From: Frankia sp. AiPa1
GTDB lineage: Bacteria; Actinomycetota; Actinomycetes; Frankiales; Frankiaceae
Length of the DNA: 64,000 bases
Assembly (NCBI RefSeq): GCF_023243075.1
Contig: NZ_JALKFZ020000186.1
Span: forward strand, 1 to 64,000
Direction: 5' to 3'
Shown: positions 12,299 to 23,129 of the stretch, piece by piece
Numbering within the stretch: position 1 is the first letter of the stretch
How the letters are laid out: each line of letters begins with the position of its first letter
Program-made: the position numbers and the translations under genes
Notes under the pieces: model-generated
The model's input: only the letters and a program-made list of their open reading frames with translations
What the model was told of the DNA's origin: nothing
Databases searched by the model: none

Positions 12299-14017
12299 GT
12301 GCCTCTCACTCCGAGCGGGTTCGCCGCATCGACGTCCCGGCGTCGTGGCCGGGGCAGGCGGCGGGCAGTCATCGCCGCGGTGGTGGTGGTCGTGCTGGCC
12401 GCGGCGAGCGGGGTCGGCTACGTCCTGAAGAACCGGGCGGACGACCGGGCCGCGGACAAGAAGGTCCGCACCGCGGCGGGGGCGTACCTCGCAGCCTGGC
12501 GGACGATGACCACCACCGGCGGGACCGGCGCTGGCAGTGACCAGGCCGGCCGGGCGGCGGTGACCGCGGCGACGGTGGCGGGCAGCGCGAGTGTGCCGGC
12601 TCTGCTCGCCACGATGGCCGAGGTGCGGGACAAGCTGCTGGTCACGGGGGCGACCTTCACACCGGGGTCGATCAGCCGGCATGGGTCCGCGGCCACCGCG
12701 CCGTATGTCGCGAAGCTCGACCTGTCGGGCCTGCCCGGACCGCTGGAGTACGCGGGCGTGCTGAACCTGGTCTCCGCCGACCATGGCTGGAAGGTGCGCG
12801 CGGAGCTGCCGTCCGTCCACCCGGCGCTGCGGGCGGGGCTGCACCTGGACCGCACCACGTCCACCGGTCACCGTGGTGACCTGCTGACCGCGGCCGGCCA
12901 GCCGCTGCGTGAGTCCGGCGACCTGGCCAGCAACCTGGTGGGCCGGACCGATGCGCTGTCCGGCCTGGAACGGGTCTACGACAGCCAGCTGCGCGCTCGG
13001 GGCGGCGCGGTCGTGGTGCGCAACGCCCAGGACAAGGCGGTGCAGACCCTGCGCACCTATCCGATGACCGACGGACAGCCCGTGCGGACCACCCTGGACC
13101 TGCGGGTCCAGCAGGCGGCGGAGCAGGCACTGGCCACGGCGGCCCGCCCGACGGCGGCGATGGTCGCCATCGACACCCGCACCGGCGGCATCCTGGCGCT
13201 GGCGAACCACCCGCCGACCGGGGCGAGCCGGGCCGTGCGCGGCAAGTACCCGCCTGGGTCCACTTTCAAGATCGTGACGGCGACGGCGGCGCTGATGAGC
13301 GGGAAGGCCGCGAACACGCCGCTGGACTGCACCCAGTCCGTCACCGTCGACGGACGGACGTTCCAGAACGCCGAGGCCGAGCAGTTCGGCGCGATCCCAC
13401 TGCGTACCGCGTTCGCGAAGAGCTGCAACACCGCGTTCATCCGGCTGGAGGAGTCGCTGCCCGCGGGGGCGCTCGCGAAGGCCGCCGCGCTCTACGGCTT
13501 CGACGGCAGCTCGCCGCTGGACATCGCAAGCTTCGGTGGGACGTTCCCCACCCCGCGCGACGGTGCGGAGGCCGCGTCGGCGGCCATCGGCCAGGGCCGG
13601 ATCGAGGCCTCGCCGCTGCAGATGGCGAGCGTCGCCGCGGCCGTGGCCAGCGGAACCTGGCGCCAGCCGTTCGTCTCCGGGCAGCCGGCGCGCAGCAACG
13701 CCATCCCGACGAACGTGCTCGGGCCGCTGCGCGACTTCATGCGCGCCGTGGTCACCGAGGGCACGGCCGCGTCCGTCCCGATGCCCGGCGAGGTCTACGG
13801 CAAGACCGGGACCGCCGAGTACGCCGACGGCAATCCGCCGCCCACGCATGCCTGGTTCGTCGGCTACCGCGGTGACGTCGCCTTCGCGGTCGTGGTCGAG
13901 GACGGCGGCTTCGGCGCGGACACGGCCGCCCCGGTCGCCGCCCGTTTCCTCACCGCGCTCGACGGCGGCCAGGTTGCCGCCCCGGCCCCCGCGACGTCCG
14001 CCTCCACAGGGCGCTGA
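12299..14017 (+). CDS. Class B penicillin-binding protein with NTF2-like (MecA_N-type) domain
   Basis: Predicted D,D-transpeptidase that cross-links peptidoglycan outside the membrane. About 572 residues: basic N-terminus, one signal-anchor helix (about 22-42), an NTF2-like domain (about 55-165, AGAYLAAWRT ... GWKVRAELP), a dimerisation region and the transpeptidase domain. All three active-site motifs are present: STFK with the nucleophile near residue 321, SCN near 375 and KTGT near 502. GTG 12299 is supported by GAGGGGAGGG ten bases upstream. No transglycosylase domain. The NTF2 domain resembles that of MecA and some sporulation PBPs; role in vegetative growth, septation or sporulation cannot be told. 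Confidence 0.9.
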   Translation: MPLTPSGFAASTSRRRGRGRRRAVIAAVVVVVLAAASGVGYVLKNRADDRAADKKVRTAAGAYLAAWRTMTTTGGTGAGSDQAGRAAVTAATVAGSASVPALLATMAEVRDKLLVTGATFTPGSISRHGSAATAPYVAKLDLSGLPGPLEYAGVLNLVSADHGWKVRAELPSVHPALRAGLHLDRTTSTGHRGDLLTAAGQPLRESGDLASNLVGRTDALSGLERVYDSQLRARGGAVVVRNAQDKAVQTLRTYPMTDGQPVRTTLDLRVQQAAEQALATAARPTAAMVAIDTRTGGILALANHPPTGASRAVRGKYPPGSTFKIVTATAALMSGKAANTPLDCTQSVTVDGRTFQNAEAEQFGAIPLRTAFAKSCNTAFIRLEESLPAGALAKAAALYGFDGSSPLDIASFGGTFPTPRDGAEAASAAIGQGRIEASPLQMASVAAAVASGTWRQPFVSGQPARSNAIPTNVLGPLRDFMRAVVTEGTAASVPMPGEVYGKTGTAEYADGNPPPTHAWFVGYRGDVAFAVVVEDGGFGADTAAPVAARFLTALDGGQVAAPAPATSASTGR

Positions 14018-14095
14018 CCTGCGGTCCTCGGGATGGGCCCGACCGGGCGACGGGCCGGGCGGACAGGTGCCACGCGGGCCGGGGCGCGGCGTCGC

Positions 14096-14124
14096 TTGAC
14101 GTAGGGCGGGAACTCCGGCACCGT
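14096..14124 (+). promoter_or_regulatory. Promoter of ilvBNC leader
   Basis: TTGACG at 14096-14101, 17-base spacer, then CACCGT at 14119-14124 (A2 and T6 kept of TAnnnT). The first possible transcribed base falls on or next to GTG 14131, so the leader peptide would be made from a leaderless transcript. Predicted from sequence only. Confidence 0.5.
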
Positions 14125-14130
14125 GGATCC

Positions 14131-14169
14131 GTGCACATCCTGCTTCTTGTACGCCCAGAGCGCTCGTAG
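14131..14169 (+). CDS. ilvB leader peptide (12 residues)
   Basis: GTG followed by codons for His-Ile-Leu-Leu-Leu-Val-Arg-Pro-Glu-Arg-Ser and TAG. Five consecutive branched-chain residues (Ile, three Leu, Val) in a 12-residue frame directly in front of a terminator hairpin and the ilvB gene are the hallmark of transcription attenuation, known for ilvB operons of other actinobacteria. When charged Ile, Leu or Val tRNA is short, ribosomes would stall on these codons and the terminator would not form. Confidence 0.8.
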   Translation: MHILLLVRPERS

Positions 14170-14193
14170 TCGACGACCTCGACTCCGTGCGCC

Positions 14194-14226
14194 GCCCCTC
14201 AGTGCCCTAGGCACGAGGGGCTTTTT
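14194..14226 (+). terminator. Attenuator hairpin of the ilvBNC leader
   Basis: Stem GCCCCTC(a)GTGCC / GGCACGAGGGGC with a three-base CTA loop, followed by five T (14222-14226). It is the only intrinsic terminator with a clear T run that I found in the window, and it sits 25 bases after the leader peptide stop and about 100 bases before ilvB. Confidence 0.85.
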
Positions 14227-14329
14227 CGTGCCCGGCGGGGTTCGTACCCCATATTGCCGCCTCCGGACGCGAGATCCGTAGTCGCCGATTCGTTCTCGCC
14301 AGAGCCCAGGCCTCAAGGAAGACGCCCAG

Positions 14330-16117
14330 ATGACACGAGAGATCACCGGAGCCCAGTCGCTCGTCCACTCACTCGAGGCGGTCGGAGCCGAGGTGGTCTT
14401 CGGTATTCCGGGCGGCGCGATCCTGCCCGCCTACGACCCGCTGTTCGACTCGACGCGGGTGCGCCACATCCTCGTCCGCCACGAGCAGGGCGCCGGGCAC
14501 GCCGCCGAGGGGTACGCCCAGGCCACCGGACGGGTCGGGGTCTGCATGGCGACGTCCGGTCCGGGCGCGACGAACCTGGTCACCCCGATCGCCGACGCCT
14601 ACATGGACTCGGTGCCGATGGTCGCCATCACGGGGCAGGTCGCCAGCGCCGCCATCGGTACCGACGCCTTCCAGGAAGCGGACATCTGCGGCATCACGCT
14701 GCCGATCACCAAGCACAACTTCCTCGTCCAGTCGGCCGACGACATCCCCCGCACGATCGCCGAGGCGTTCCACCTGGCCGGTACCGGCCGGCCGGGCCCG
14801 GTGCTCGTCGACCTGCCCAAGGACATCCTGCAGTCGGTCACCCGGGTGCTGCCGCACGAGGTCTGGCCGCCGGTGCTGAACCTGCCCGGCTACCGTCCGG
14901 TGACCCGTCCGCACGCCAAGCAGGTGCGCGAGGCGGCCAAGCTGATCAGTGCCAGTCGCCGGCCGGTGCTCTACGTCGGCGGTGGTGTGCTCAAGGCCCG
15001 GGCGGCGGCGCAGCTGCGGACACTGGCCGAGATGACCGGCATCCCGGTCGTCACCACGCTGATGGCCCGCGGCGCGTTCCCCGACTCCCACCCGCAGCAC
15101 CTGGGCATGCCGGGGATGCACGGCTCGGTCGCCGCGGTCACGGCGCTGCAGAAGGCCGACCTGCTCATCACACTCGGCGCCCGCTTCGACGATCGGGTGA
15201 CCGGCCGGCTGGCGTCGTTCGCGCCGAAGGCCGCCATCATCCACGCCGACATCGATCCGGCGGAGATCGGCAAGAACCGCACCGCCGACGTGCCGATCGT
15301 CGGCGACTGCCGCGAAGTGATCAACGAGCTGATCTCGGCGCTGGTCGCCGAGCCGCGCCCGGACATCGAGGCCTGGTGGCGGGCTCTGGACGGCTGGCGG
15401 CGCAGGTACCCGCCGGGCTACGACACGCCGGCCGACGGCTCGCTCGCCCCGCAGCACGTCATCGAGCGCCTCGGCCAGATCTGCGGTCCGGAGACGATCT
15501 TCGCGGCGGGCGTCGGTCAGCACCAGATGTGGGCGGCCCAGTTCATCTCCTACGAGAACCCCTATACCTGGCTCAACTCCGGCGGCGCCGGGACGATGGG
15601 CTACGCCGTGCCAGCCGCGATGGGCGCCAAGGTCGGCCGTCCGGACGCCACCGTCTGGGCGATCGACGGCGACGGCTGTTTCCAGATGACCAACCAGGAG
15701 CTCGCCACCTGTGCGCTGGAGGGCATCCCGATCAAGGTGGCGATCATCAACAACGGCTCGCTCGGCATGGTTCGCCAGTGGCAGACCCTGTTCTACGATC
15801 AGCGGTACTCCAACACCGAGCTCGGCACGCACCCCGCGTCGCCGCGCACCGGGGTCAAGCGGGTGCCGGACTTCGTCCGCCTCGCCGAGGCGCTGGGCGG
15901 AGTGGGGCTGCGCTGCGAGTCCGCCGCCGAGGTCGACGAGACCATCGAGAAGGCCATGGCGATCGACGACGCCCCGGTCGTCGTCGACTTCGTCGTCCAT
16001 CCGGACGCGATGGTCTGGCCGATGGTCGCCGCCGGCGCGAGCAACGACGACATCCGGGTCGCGCGTGACCTCGCGCCCGACTTCGACTACTCCGGCGATG
16101 CCGAGGTGAACCTGTGA
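14330..16117 (+). CDS. ilvB: Acetolactate synthase large (catalytic) subunit
   Basis: 595 residues. TPP- and FAD-dependent enzyme that condenses pyruvate with pyruvate or 2-oxobutyrate, first common step of valine, leucine and isoleucine synthesis. Seen: [13 protein letters not shown], the TPP-activating glutamate in [13 protein letters not shown] (about residue 52), [18 protein letters not shown], and the TPP/Mg motif [14 protein letters not shown] ... INN (about 444-473). ATG 14330 has AAGGAAG nine bases upstream. The stop overlaps the GTG of ilvN. Controlled by the leader peptide and attenuator just upstream. Confidence 0.97.
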   Translation: MTREITGAQSLVHSLEAVGAEVVFGIPGGAILPAYDPLFDSTRVRHILVRHEQGAGHAAEGYAQATGRVGVCMATSGPGATNLVTPIADAYMDSVPMVAITGQVASAAIGTDAFQEADICGITLPITKHNFLVQSADDIPRTIAEAFHLAGTGRPGPVLVDLPKDILQSVTRVLPHEVWPPVLNLPGYRPVTRPHAKQVREAAKLISASRRPVLYVGGGVLKARAAAQLRTLAEMTGIPVVTTLMARGAFPDSHPQHLGMPGMHGSVAAVTALQKADLLITLGARFDDRVTGRLASFAPKAAIIHADIDPAEIGKNRTADVPIVGDCREVINELISALVAEPRPDIEAWWRALDGWRRRYPPGYDTPADGSLAPQHVIERLGQICGPETIFAAGVGQHQMWAAQFISYENPYTWLNSGGAGTMGYAVPAAMGAKVGRPDATVWAIDGDGCFQMTNQELATCALEGIPIKVAIINNGSLGMVRQWQTLFYDQRYSNTELGTHPASPRTGVKRVPDFVRLAEALGGVGLRCESAAEVDETIEKAMAIDDAPVVVDFVVHPDAMVWPMVAAGASNDDIRVARDLAPDFDYSGDAEVNL

Positions 16118-16641
16118 GGACCACCCACACGTTGTCCGTGCTGGTGGAGAACCGGCCGGGGGTGCTGGCCCGGGTCTCGGGCCTGTTCTCCCGGCGCGGG
16201 TTCAACATCGAGTCGCTGGCGGTCGGGCCGACCGAGCAGGCCGACGTCTCCCGGATGACGATCGTCGTCGCCGTCGACGACCTGCCGCTCGAGCAGGTGA
16301 CCAAGCAGCTCAACAAGCTGGTCAACGTGCTGAAGATCGTCGAGATGGACACGTCCGTCTCGGTGCAGCGGGAGCTGCTGCTGGTCAAGGTGCGGGCCGA
16401 TCTCGCCGTGCGCTCCCAGGTGCTGGAGACGGTCGCGCTGTTCCGGGCCAAGGTGGTCGACGTCGCCCAGGACGCGGTCACCATCGAGGCCACCGGCACC
16501 CGCGACAAGCTGGACGCGCTGATCCGGATGCTTGAGCCGTTCGGCATCCGGGAGCTGGTCCAGTCCGGCATGGTGGCTCTCGGCCGAGGCTCGCGTTCGA
16601 TCACCGATCGCAGCCTGCGCGCCGTCGAGCGGTCGGCCTGA
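16114..16641 (+). CDS. ilvN: Acetolactate synthase small (regulatory) subunit
   Basis: 175 residues. Binds and activates IlvB and confers feedback inhibition by valine. Seen: N-terminal ACT domain ([26 protein letters not shown]) and the C-terminal regulatory domain ([11 protein letters not shown] ... [14 protein letters not shown]). GTG start overlaps the ilvB stop by four bases, giving a stoichiometric, coupled pair. Confidence 0.97.
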   Translation: MRTTHTLSVLVENRPGVLARVSGLFSRRGFNIESLAVGPTEQADVSRMTIVVAVDDLPLEQVTKQLNKLVNVLKIVEMDTSVSVQRELLLVKVRADLAVRSQVLETVALFRAKVVDVAQDAVTIEATGTRDKLDALIRMLEPFGIRELVQSGMVALGRGSRSITDRSLRAVERSA

Positions 16642-16699
16642 CCTGCCGCTTTCCGCCAGAATGACCGCTTTTCCCACTACCAGAAGAGAGACCCCCACG

Positions 16700-17692
16700 A
16701 TGGTCGAGATCTACTACGACGACGACGCCTCGCTGGACGTGCTGGCCGACCGCAAGGTCGCCATCATCGGCTACGGCAGCCAGGGCCACGCGCACGCGCT
16801 GAACCTGCGCGACTCCGGCGTCGACGTGCGGGTCGGCCTGCCCGCCGAGAGTCGCAGCCGGCAGAAGGCGAGCGAGGCGGGCCTGCGGGTGCTCACTCCG
16901 GCCGAGGCCTCCGCCGAGGCCGACATCATCATGCTGCTCACCCCGGACACCACCCACCGCAAGATCTACGCCGAGTCGATCGCTCCGCACCTGTCCGAGG
17001 GCAAGGCGCTGGCATTCGGCCACGGCTTCAACATCCGCTACAACCTGATCGAGCCGCCGGCCGGCGTCGACGTGTTCATGGTCGCGCCCAAGGGCCCCGG
17101 CCACCTGGTCCGACGGGTGTTCGAGGAGGGCAAGGGCGTGCCCGTCCTCGTCGCCGTCGAGAACGACGCCTCCGGCAAGGCGCTGGCCGTCGCGCTCGCC
17201 TACGCCAAGGGCATCGGGGGCACCCGCGCCGGCGCGCTGCGCACGACCTTCACCGAGGAGACCGAGACCGACCTGTTCGGCGAGCAGGCCGTGCTCTGCG
17301 GCGGTGCCTCGGCGCTCGTCCAGGCCGGGTTCGAGACGCTCGTCGAGGCCGGTTACACCCCCGAGGTCGCGTACTTCGAGTGTCTGCACGAGCTCAAGCT
17401 CATCGTCGACCTGATGTACGAGGGCGGTATCTCCGAGATGCGTTACTCGATCTCCGACACCGCCGAGTACGGCGACGTCACCCGCGGGCCGCGGGTCGTC
17501 ACCCCCGCGGTGAAGGCCGAGATGCGCAAGATCCTCGAGGAGATCCAGGACGGCACCTTCGCCCGTGAGTGGGTCGCCGAGGACGACAACGGCCGGCAGA
17601 ACTTCACCAAACTGGTCGAGGAGGGCAAGCAGCACCCGATCGAGCAGGTCGGTGCCCGTCTGCGCCCACTGATGTCCTGGATCGCCAAGTAG
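16700..17692 (+). CDS. ilvC: Ketol-acid reductoisomerase
   Basis: 330 residues, class I short form. NADPH- and Mg-dependent isomerisation and reduction of acetolactate or acetohydroxybutyrate. Seen: dinucleotide motif [17 protein letters not shown] (about 24-40), VAPKGPGH, the Mg-binding [16 protein letters not shown] and the helix [19 protein letters not shown] 16700 lies 58 bases after ilvN, with AAGAGAGA upstream. It probably belongs to the ilvBN transcript. In many actinobacteria serA follows; here a septum-formation-like protein gene follows instead. Confidence 0.97.
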   Translation: MVEIYYDDDASLDVLADRKVAIIGYGSQGHAHALNLRDSGVDVRVGLPAESRSRQKASEAGLRVLTPAEASAEADIIMLLTPDTTHRKIYAESIAPHLSEGKALAFGHGFNIRYNLIEPPAGVDVFMVAPKGPGHLVRRVFEEGKGVPVLVAVENDASGKALAVALAYAKGIGGTRAGALRTTFTEETETDLFGEQAVLCGGASALVQAGFETLVEAGYTPEVAYFECLHELKLIVDLMYEGGISEMRYSISDTAEYGDVTRGPRVVTPAVKAEMRKILEEIQDGTFAREWVAEDDNGRQNFTKLVEEGKQHPIEQVGARLRPLMSWIAK

Positions 17693-18058
17693 GACCGGTC
17701 GCCAGGTAACGCCCGTCGGGCTGTCGGGCTGGATCGTCAACGTCACGAAGAAGGTGGATGAACACGCCCGGCGCGTGCGGTGCCCGTCGTTAGGCTGGGT
17801 TTCGCACCGCCGGGCGGGCGGCCCGGCAGCAGGCGTTGCCGAGGGCAGTCCAGTGGCACGCCCGTGGGATCGCACCAGGTGGAGAAGATCACGGCGATCG
17901 ACGGGTTCGGGGCGGTGGAACGTCCGAGGGTCGCCGATGGCTCCTGGTGGCCGGTGCGACACGCTGACCGCACGCGGTGGCCGAGTGGTGGGGCCACCAG
18001 GGTGATCTTTATGCTGAACATGCGTGTCCAGCTCGCACGCGGGTTTACCGTGGCAGTC
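17693..18058. other. Intergenic region after ilvC
   Basis: 366 bases with no convincing gene. An AT-richer stretch at 18001-18025 before ATG 18059 could contain a promoter of the next gene. No strong terminator for ilvBNC is obvious. Confidence 0.35.
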
Positions 18059-18883
18059 ATGGCGTCGCGGCATCAGGACCCGTTCGAGGGTCTTCGCCTG
18101 AACGAGCGGTTTGTCCGGGGTGCCCGGTTCCTGGAGCCGTCCGCGGTCGAGCGCTGCCGTTCCGGGGGCCCCTTGGCCTCCGCCCGGTGCCAGGTCGTGC
18201 CCGCACCCCGCGGGCTGCCCGGGTTCTTCCACCGGCTCGTGTCCCCGCCCAGGCCGCCTGGGCGCTCCCGGCAGATCGCCCGGATGGTCACCTTCATGGC
18301 GATCATCGTTGGCATGATCACTATTACGGTCGTGGCGCTGCGCCAGACCGCCACCCGTAGCGGCCCCGGGATGGGCCTGGCGAGCCGTTCCACCACCGCT
18401 ACCGCCGCCTCCGCGGGCGGCATTCCCACTACGCGGTCGGCCGTCACCGGTGGGCGCAGCGAACCGCCCGCCGGCTATGCGGTGAGCCCGGCCCTGATGG
18501 CTTCGCTGAGCCCCGGCAACTGCCTGGCCTGGACCCCCCTGCCGGCCGGCGGCACCGATGTGCTGCGGCCGGTGGCCCCGGCGCGGGTCAGCTGCGATCG
18601 CCCACACATAGACGAGGTCACCCGCGTGGTGTCGGTGGGCAGACCGGGCGAGCGCTTCCCCGGCGCGTCGACCCTGGCCGCGCGGGCTCAGGAACGCTGC
18701 GAGGGCGCCCTGCGCGAGCTCACCGGTGCCATCGATGCGGCCCCGCATCTCACCGTCGGCGCGATCTACCCCTCGGAGCCGAGCTGGGGGGACGGCGTGC
18801 GCGTCGCCGCGTGTACCGCGCGACCCGACGATCTGCGGGCGCGAAGCGAACCGATCCGGATCGTCGGATCGATCGCCATCTGA
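18059..18883 (+). CDS. Membrane protein with septum-formation-like extracytoplasmic domain
   Basis: About 274 residues, function unknown. N-terminal cytoplasmic part contains the actinobacterial motif DPFEGLRLNERFVRGARFLEPSA; a single membrane helix follows at about residues 78-97 (IARMVTFMAIIVGMITITVVAL). The outer part has the pattern of the septum-formation family: GNCLAW ... VSCDRPHIDEVTRVV ... CEGAL ... AACTARPD, i.e. paired cysteines and a histidine-glutamate motif. Cysteines probably form disulphides outside the cell. ATG 18059 is chosen because the conserved motif starts right after it; ATG 18011 is an alternative. Sits between ilvC and leuA, but no link to amino acid synthesis is evident. 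Confidence 0.65.
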   Translation: MASRHQDPFEGLRLNERFVRGARFLEPSAVERCRSGGPLASARCQVVPAPRGLPGFFHRLVSPPRPPGRSRQIARMVTFMAIIVGMITITVVALRQTATRSGPGMGLASRSTTATAASAGGIPTTRSAVTGGRSEPPAGYAVSPALMASLSPGNCLAWTPLPAGGTDVLRPVAPARVSCDRPHIDEVTRVVSVGRPGERFPGASTLAARAQERCEGALRELTGAIDAAPHLTVGAIYPSEPSWGDGVRVAACTARPDDLRARSEPIRIVGSIAI

Positions 18884-18934
18884 GCTCGCTGCCCGCACTC
18901 GCCGGACGGGGTTCCCGTCCGCCCGACATCGGGT

Positions 18935-18940
18935 AGTGTC
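18935..18940 (+). promoter_or_regulatory. -10 box of leuA leader transcript
   Basis: TAGTGT, ending eight bases before the leader peptide ATG at 18949. With normal spacing the transcript would begin at or one or two bases before the ATG, i.e. leaderless. The -35 is poor. Confidence 0.5.
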
Positions 18941-18948
18941 TCAAGGCA

Positions 18949-18990
18949 ATGCGTGCGCTCCTTCTCCTTAGCCGCCGCGGCGGGGCCTGA
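18949..18990 (+). CDS. leuA leader peptide (13 residues, four leucines)
   Basis: ATG then Arg-Ala-Leu-Leu-Leu-Leu-Ser-Arg-Arg-Gly-Gly-Ala and TGA. Four leucine codons in a row (CTC CTT CTC CTT) in a 13-codon frame 75 bases upstream of leuA. Leucine-rich leaders before leuA are known or predicted in several actinobacteria. Ribosome stalling at these codons under leucine shortage would change folding of the RNA that contains the leuA ribosome-binding site. Confidence 0.78.
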   Translation: MRALLLLSRRGGA

Positions 18991-20850
<1,860 letters not shown>

Positions 20851-20912
20851 GCGCGGCGCTGTACCCGGCGCATCAGGAACACCGTGTGGCGGGGAGTCCG
20901 GCAACCTGACGG

Positions 20913-20948
20913 ACGGCTGACGGCTCCGAGTCTGGAACCGTCAGCCGT
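20913..20948. terminator. Perfect 11-bp hairpin between convergent leuA and DUF1059 genes
   Basis: ACGGCTGACGG at 20913-20923 pairs exactly with CCGTCAGCCGT at 20938-20948; 14-base loop. The 3' arm includes the stop codon of the DUF1059 gene, so it can end both transcripts. Confidence 0.65.
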
Positions 20949-21138
20949 GGCGCTCGGAACGCGGCCCGAAGTTGGTGGTCTCCCCGCGTACCTCATCCAG
21001 CAGCGCATCGGGTACGTCGACCATGCCGTGATCGACACGTGCGTGAGTGTCGACCGAACGCAGCAGGTCAGCCTCGTTCGAGGCCGCGATCCGGGTCTCG
21101 CACCCATGAATGATCGCGCCGCAGTAGAATTCCTTCAT
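20941..21138 (-). CDS. DUF1059 family small protein
   Basis: 65 residues. Matches the DUF1059 pattern: MKEFYCGAIIHGCETRI, then ADLLRSVDTHARVDHGM with two cysteines and two histidines that could hold a metal. Function unknown. An in-frame ATG at 21240, which overlaps the stop of the upstream EAL gene (ATGA), would add 34 residues; either way the frame is coupled to the EAL gene, so the two are likely co-expressed. The internal ATG 21138 gives the family's normal length but has no good ribosome-binding site. Confidence 0.65.
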   Translation of the reverse strand: MKEFYCGAIIHGCETRIAASNEADLLRSVDTHARVDHGMVDVPDALLDEVRGETTNFGPRSERHG

Positions 21139-21236
21139 GGCCGGACGGCGGAGACTGATCTCCGTCGGTCGAGAATGGCCGATACGCGCAGGGCTGGGCG
21201 CCATCAGGGCCTGCGCGGTCCAATAGCGGTTCCGTC

Positions 21237-22619
21237 TCATGTCGACAATTCCGCAAGACGCAGCATCAGACTCTCCATCCTCACCAGACCGAGCGGTCGG
21301 CCCATCTCGGTCACGATAATCACGGGATCGAATCGGCTGGCCCGCGAACGGGTCATCGCCCGCCGCGCCACCTCTGTCACCGGCTCCTCGGGCCGCGCGA
21401 ACAGCGTGGTCGGCATTCGGCGCAGTTCGCTTCCCCCACCGGACATGTGCAGTGCGACCGGGCGGCACCGGTTGGAGACGATGATGGTCGCCCGGAGGTT
21501 CTGCTGGTCATCGCCCTCCTCCGGCGTCGCCTCGCCGGGGCCCGAGGCTGAGCGCATCGGGCAGCTGGGGCAGTCCGCGGACATCGCGCACCGGCCCGAG
21601 TCCCCGATGCTCACGGTGACCTGTTCCATCAGGCTCTCGATGCTCGCCGCCCGGTTGGTGCGCTCGGACAGCTGCCGCAGCCGACGGGCGACCCCCGCGT
21701 CGAGCTGCTGCCACTGCGGCGCCGGGCGGCCCAGCAGGAAGCCCTGGCCGAGGGGAATGCCCAGCGCGACGAGCATCGCCAGCTCGTCGGTCCGCTCGAC
21801 CCCTTCGGCGATCACCCAGCCGTTGAGGCGGCTCGCGAAGCCGCCGACCAGCTCGGTCAGAGCAATCTTGACCTGGTCGTCGTCGATGTTGACAACGAGC
21901 GAACGATCCAGCTTGACGAAATCCGGGCGAACCCGGGCGATCTGGCGCAGGCCGGCGTAGCCGGACCCGACGTCGTCCATGGCTATGAACGCGCCGCGAT
22001 CGCGTAGCTCGCTGGTGATGGCAGCCAGCTCCACCGCGTCGTCGAGATCGTCCGTCTCGTTGAGTTCCAGCACGATCCGGCGTAGGTCGGCGCCCCGCCA
22101 GACCTGGGTGAGCTCCGGCTCGCCGAGGAGATGGGGCAGCACGTTGACCGCGAGGAAGCATCGGTCGGGCAGATGGTCGCGGGCGGCCAGCGCCGAGGCG
22201 AGCACCCTGGCCTCGAGCTCCGCCGCGAGCCCGCGCCGGACCGCCGCGGCGAACACGCGGTCCGGGGAGACGGCGGGATGGCTGTGGAAGCGGGCCAGCG
22301 CCTCGTAGCCGGCGATCACTCCCCGCTGGAGGTCCACCACCGGTTGGAAGAACAGTGTGGGTTCGGTGGGATCGCGCAGGATCCGGTCCAGGTCCGGCAG
22401 CTCCGCTTCGTAATCGGCCGCTTCGTAATCGGCCGGAACCTGGTACTCGACGGACATGTCGTAGCCGGCCGAGGTCTCGTAGGCGGCGGGCGCGCCAGTG
22501 GCGGCGGCAGACGGCGCAGCACAGCTACCGGATCTGTCGTGGGAAGCGTCGACGGTAGGCTCGTTGTCGGCACGGCTTCGGCCGGCGGCTCCGGACGGAG
22601 TCCGGGGTCGGGTAATCAT
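21237..22619 (-). CDS. EAL-domain c-di-GMP phosphodiesterase with C-terminal CBS-like domain
   Basis: About 460 residues, no membrane helix. The EAL domain (about 88-315) keeps the catalytic set: EAL at 106-108, N159, ELNE 185-188, DD 215-216, K236, E272 and GQG 291-293, so it should be able to cut c-di-GMP. Between the domains is a cysteine cluster C-x5-C-x2-C (344, 350, 353). The last 90 residues look like a CBS-type sensor (SRFDPVIIVTEMGRPLGLVRMESL). ATG 22619 is used because GAGGGGG lies ten bases upstream; the frame is also open back to a TTG at 22643. Possible redox- or metal-sensing signal protein. Confidence 0.85.
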   Translation of the reverse strand: MITRPRTPSGAAGRSRADNEPTVDASHDRSGSCAAPSAAATGAPAAYETSAGYDMSVEYQVPADYEAADYEAELPDLDRILRDPTEPTLFFQPVVDLQRGVIAGYEALARFHSHPAVSPDRVFAAAVRRGLAAELEARVLASALAARDHLPDRCFLAVNVLPHLLGEPELTQVWRGADLRRIVLELNETDDLDDAVELAAITSELRDRGAFIAMDDVGSGYAGLRQIARVRPDFVKLDRSLVVNIDDDQVKIALTELVGGFASRLNGWVIAEGVERTDELAMLVALGIPLGQGFLLGRPAPQWQQLDAGVARRLRQLSERTNRAASIESLMEQVTVSIGDSGRCAMSADCPSCPMRSASGPGEATPEEGDDQQNLRATIIVSNRCRPVALHMSGGGSELRRMPTTLFARPEEPVTEVARRAMTRSRASRFDPVIIVTEMGRPLGLVRMESLMLRLAELST

Positions 22620-22659
22620 GCGCCGTGCACCCCCTCGCTTCAAGCACGTCGCACTGTCC

Positions 22660-22680
22660 TGGTAAGTGAGGTTCTTACCA
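22660..22680. promoter_or_regulatory. Dyad TGGTAAG-N7-CTTACCA upstream of EAL gene
   Basis: Perfect 7-base inverted repeat, 41 to 61 bases before the EAL gene start. The position fits an operator; the binding protein is unknown. It could also form a small RNA hairpin. Confidence 0.45.
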
Positions 22681-23117
22681 CCTGCTCAGTGCGGGCGGCA
22701 TGAGTACCGTCCGGAGTTGTGGATCCCGCGCTCTTTTGAGGTACTGGCGGGTATCGCCTTGATTAGTGATCGCGGCATTTCTTGCGTCGGGTCGAGGGGG
22801 TGCTGCATGGTATACGGCTCGGCCGCTGCGCACATCTGATCTGCCGCCGAATCCGGGGATGGCACCAGAATCTTCGCCGTCGGCCTGTGTGGGGTGGCCG
22901 GATGGGCGTTGACGGGTATTTATCAATCTGCCGACAACGGCGTTGGCTGGCGTCGTTGTGTCGATGGATTCCGATTACGCCACGTAATCTGTTGGATGGC
23001 AATGGTGTTCGGTCGGGTGGCGCTGTTTCGGCGGCATGAGCGGGGCTGGTGTCCTGACCAGGGAGCCGGGTGTCCGCGGCGGGTCGGGGCGCGACGCGTC
23101 GAGTCCCCGCGGCCGGC

Positions 23118-23123
23118 TACAGT
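23118..23123 (+). promoter_or_regulatory. -10 box of leuB (leaderless)
   Basis: TACAGT, six bases before ATG 23130. With usual spacing the transcript starts at the A of ATG; no Shine-Dalgarno sequence is present. Confidence 0.55.
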
Positions 23124-23129
23124 CGGCGT

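Larger units (their letters stand above)
22620..23129. other. Divergent intergenic region between EAL gene and leuB
   Basis: 510 bases, relatively AT-rich between 22730 and 23010 compared with neighbours. Contains the TGGTAAG dyad near the EAL gene and a -10 box right before leuB. Open frames here have poor codon structure. I recognise no gene. Confidence 0.45.

Noticed and set aside
14254-16068. 604-codon plus frame overlapping ilvB
   Set aside because: Out of frame with ilvB and Arg/Gly-rich; ilvB has all family motifs.
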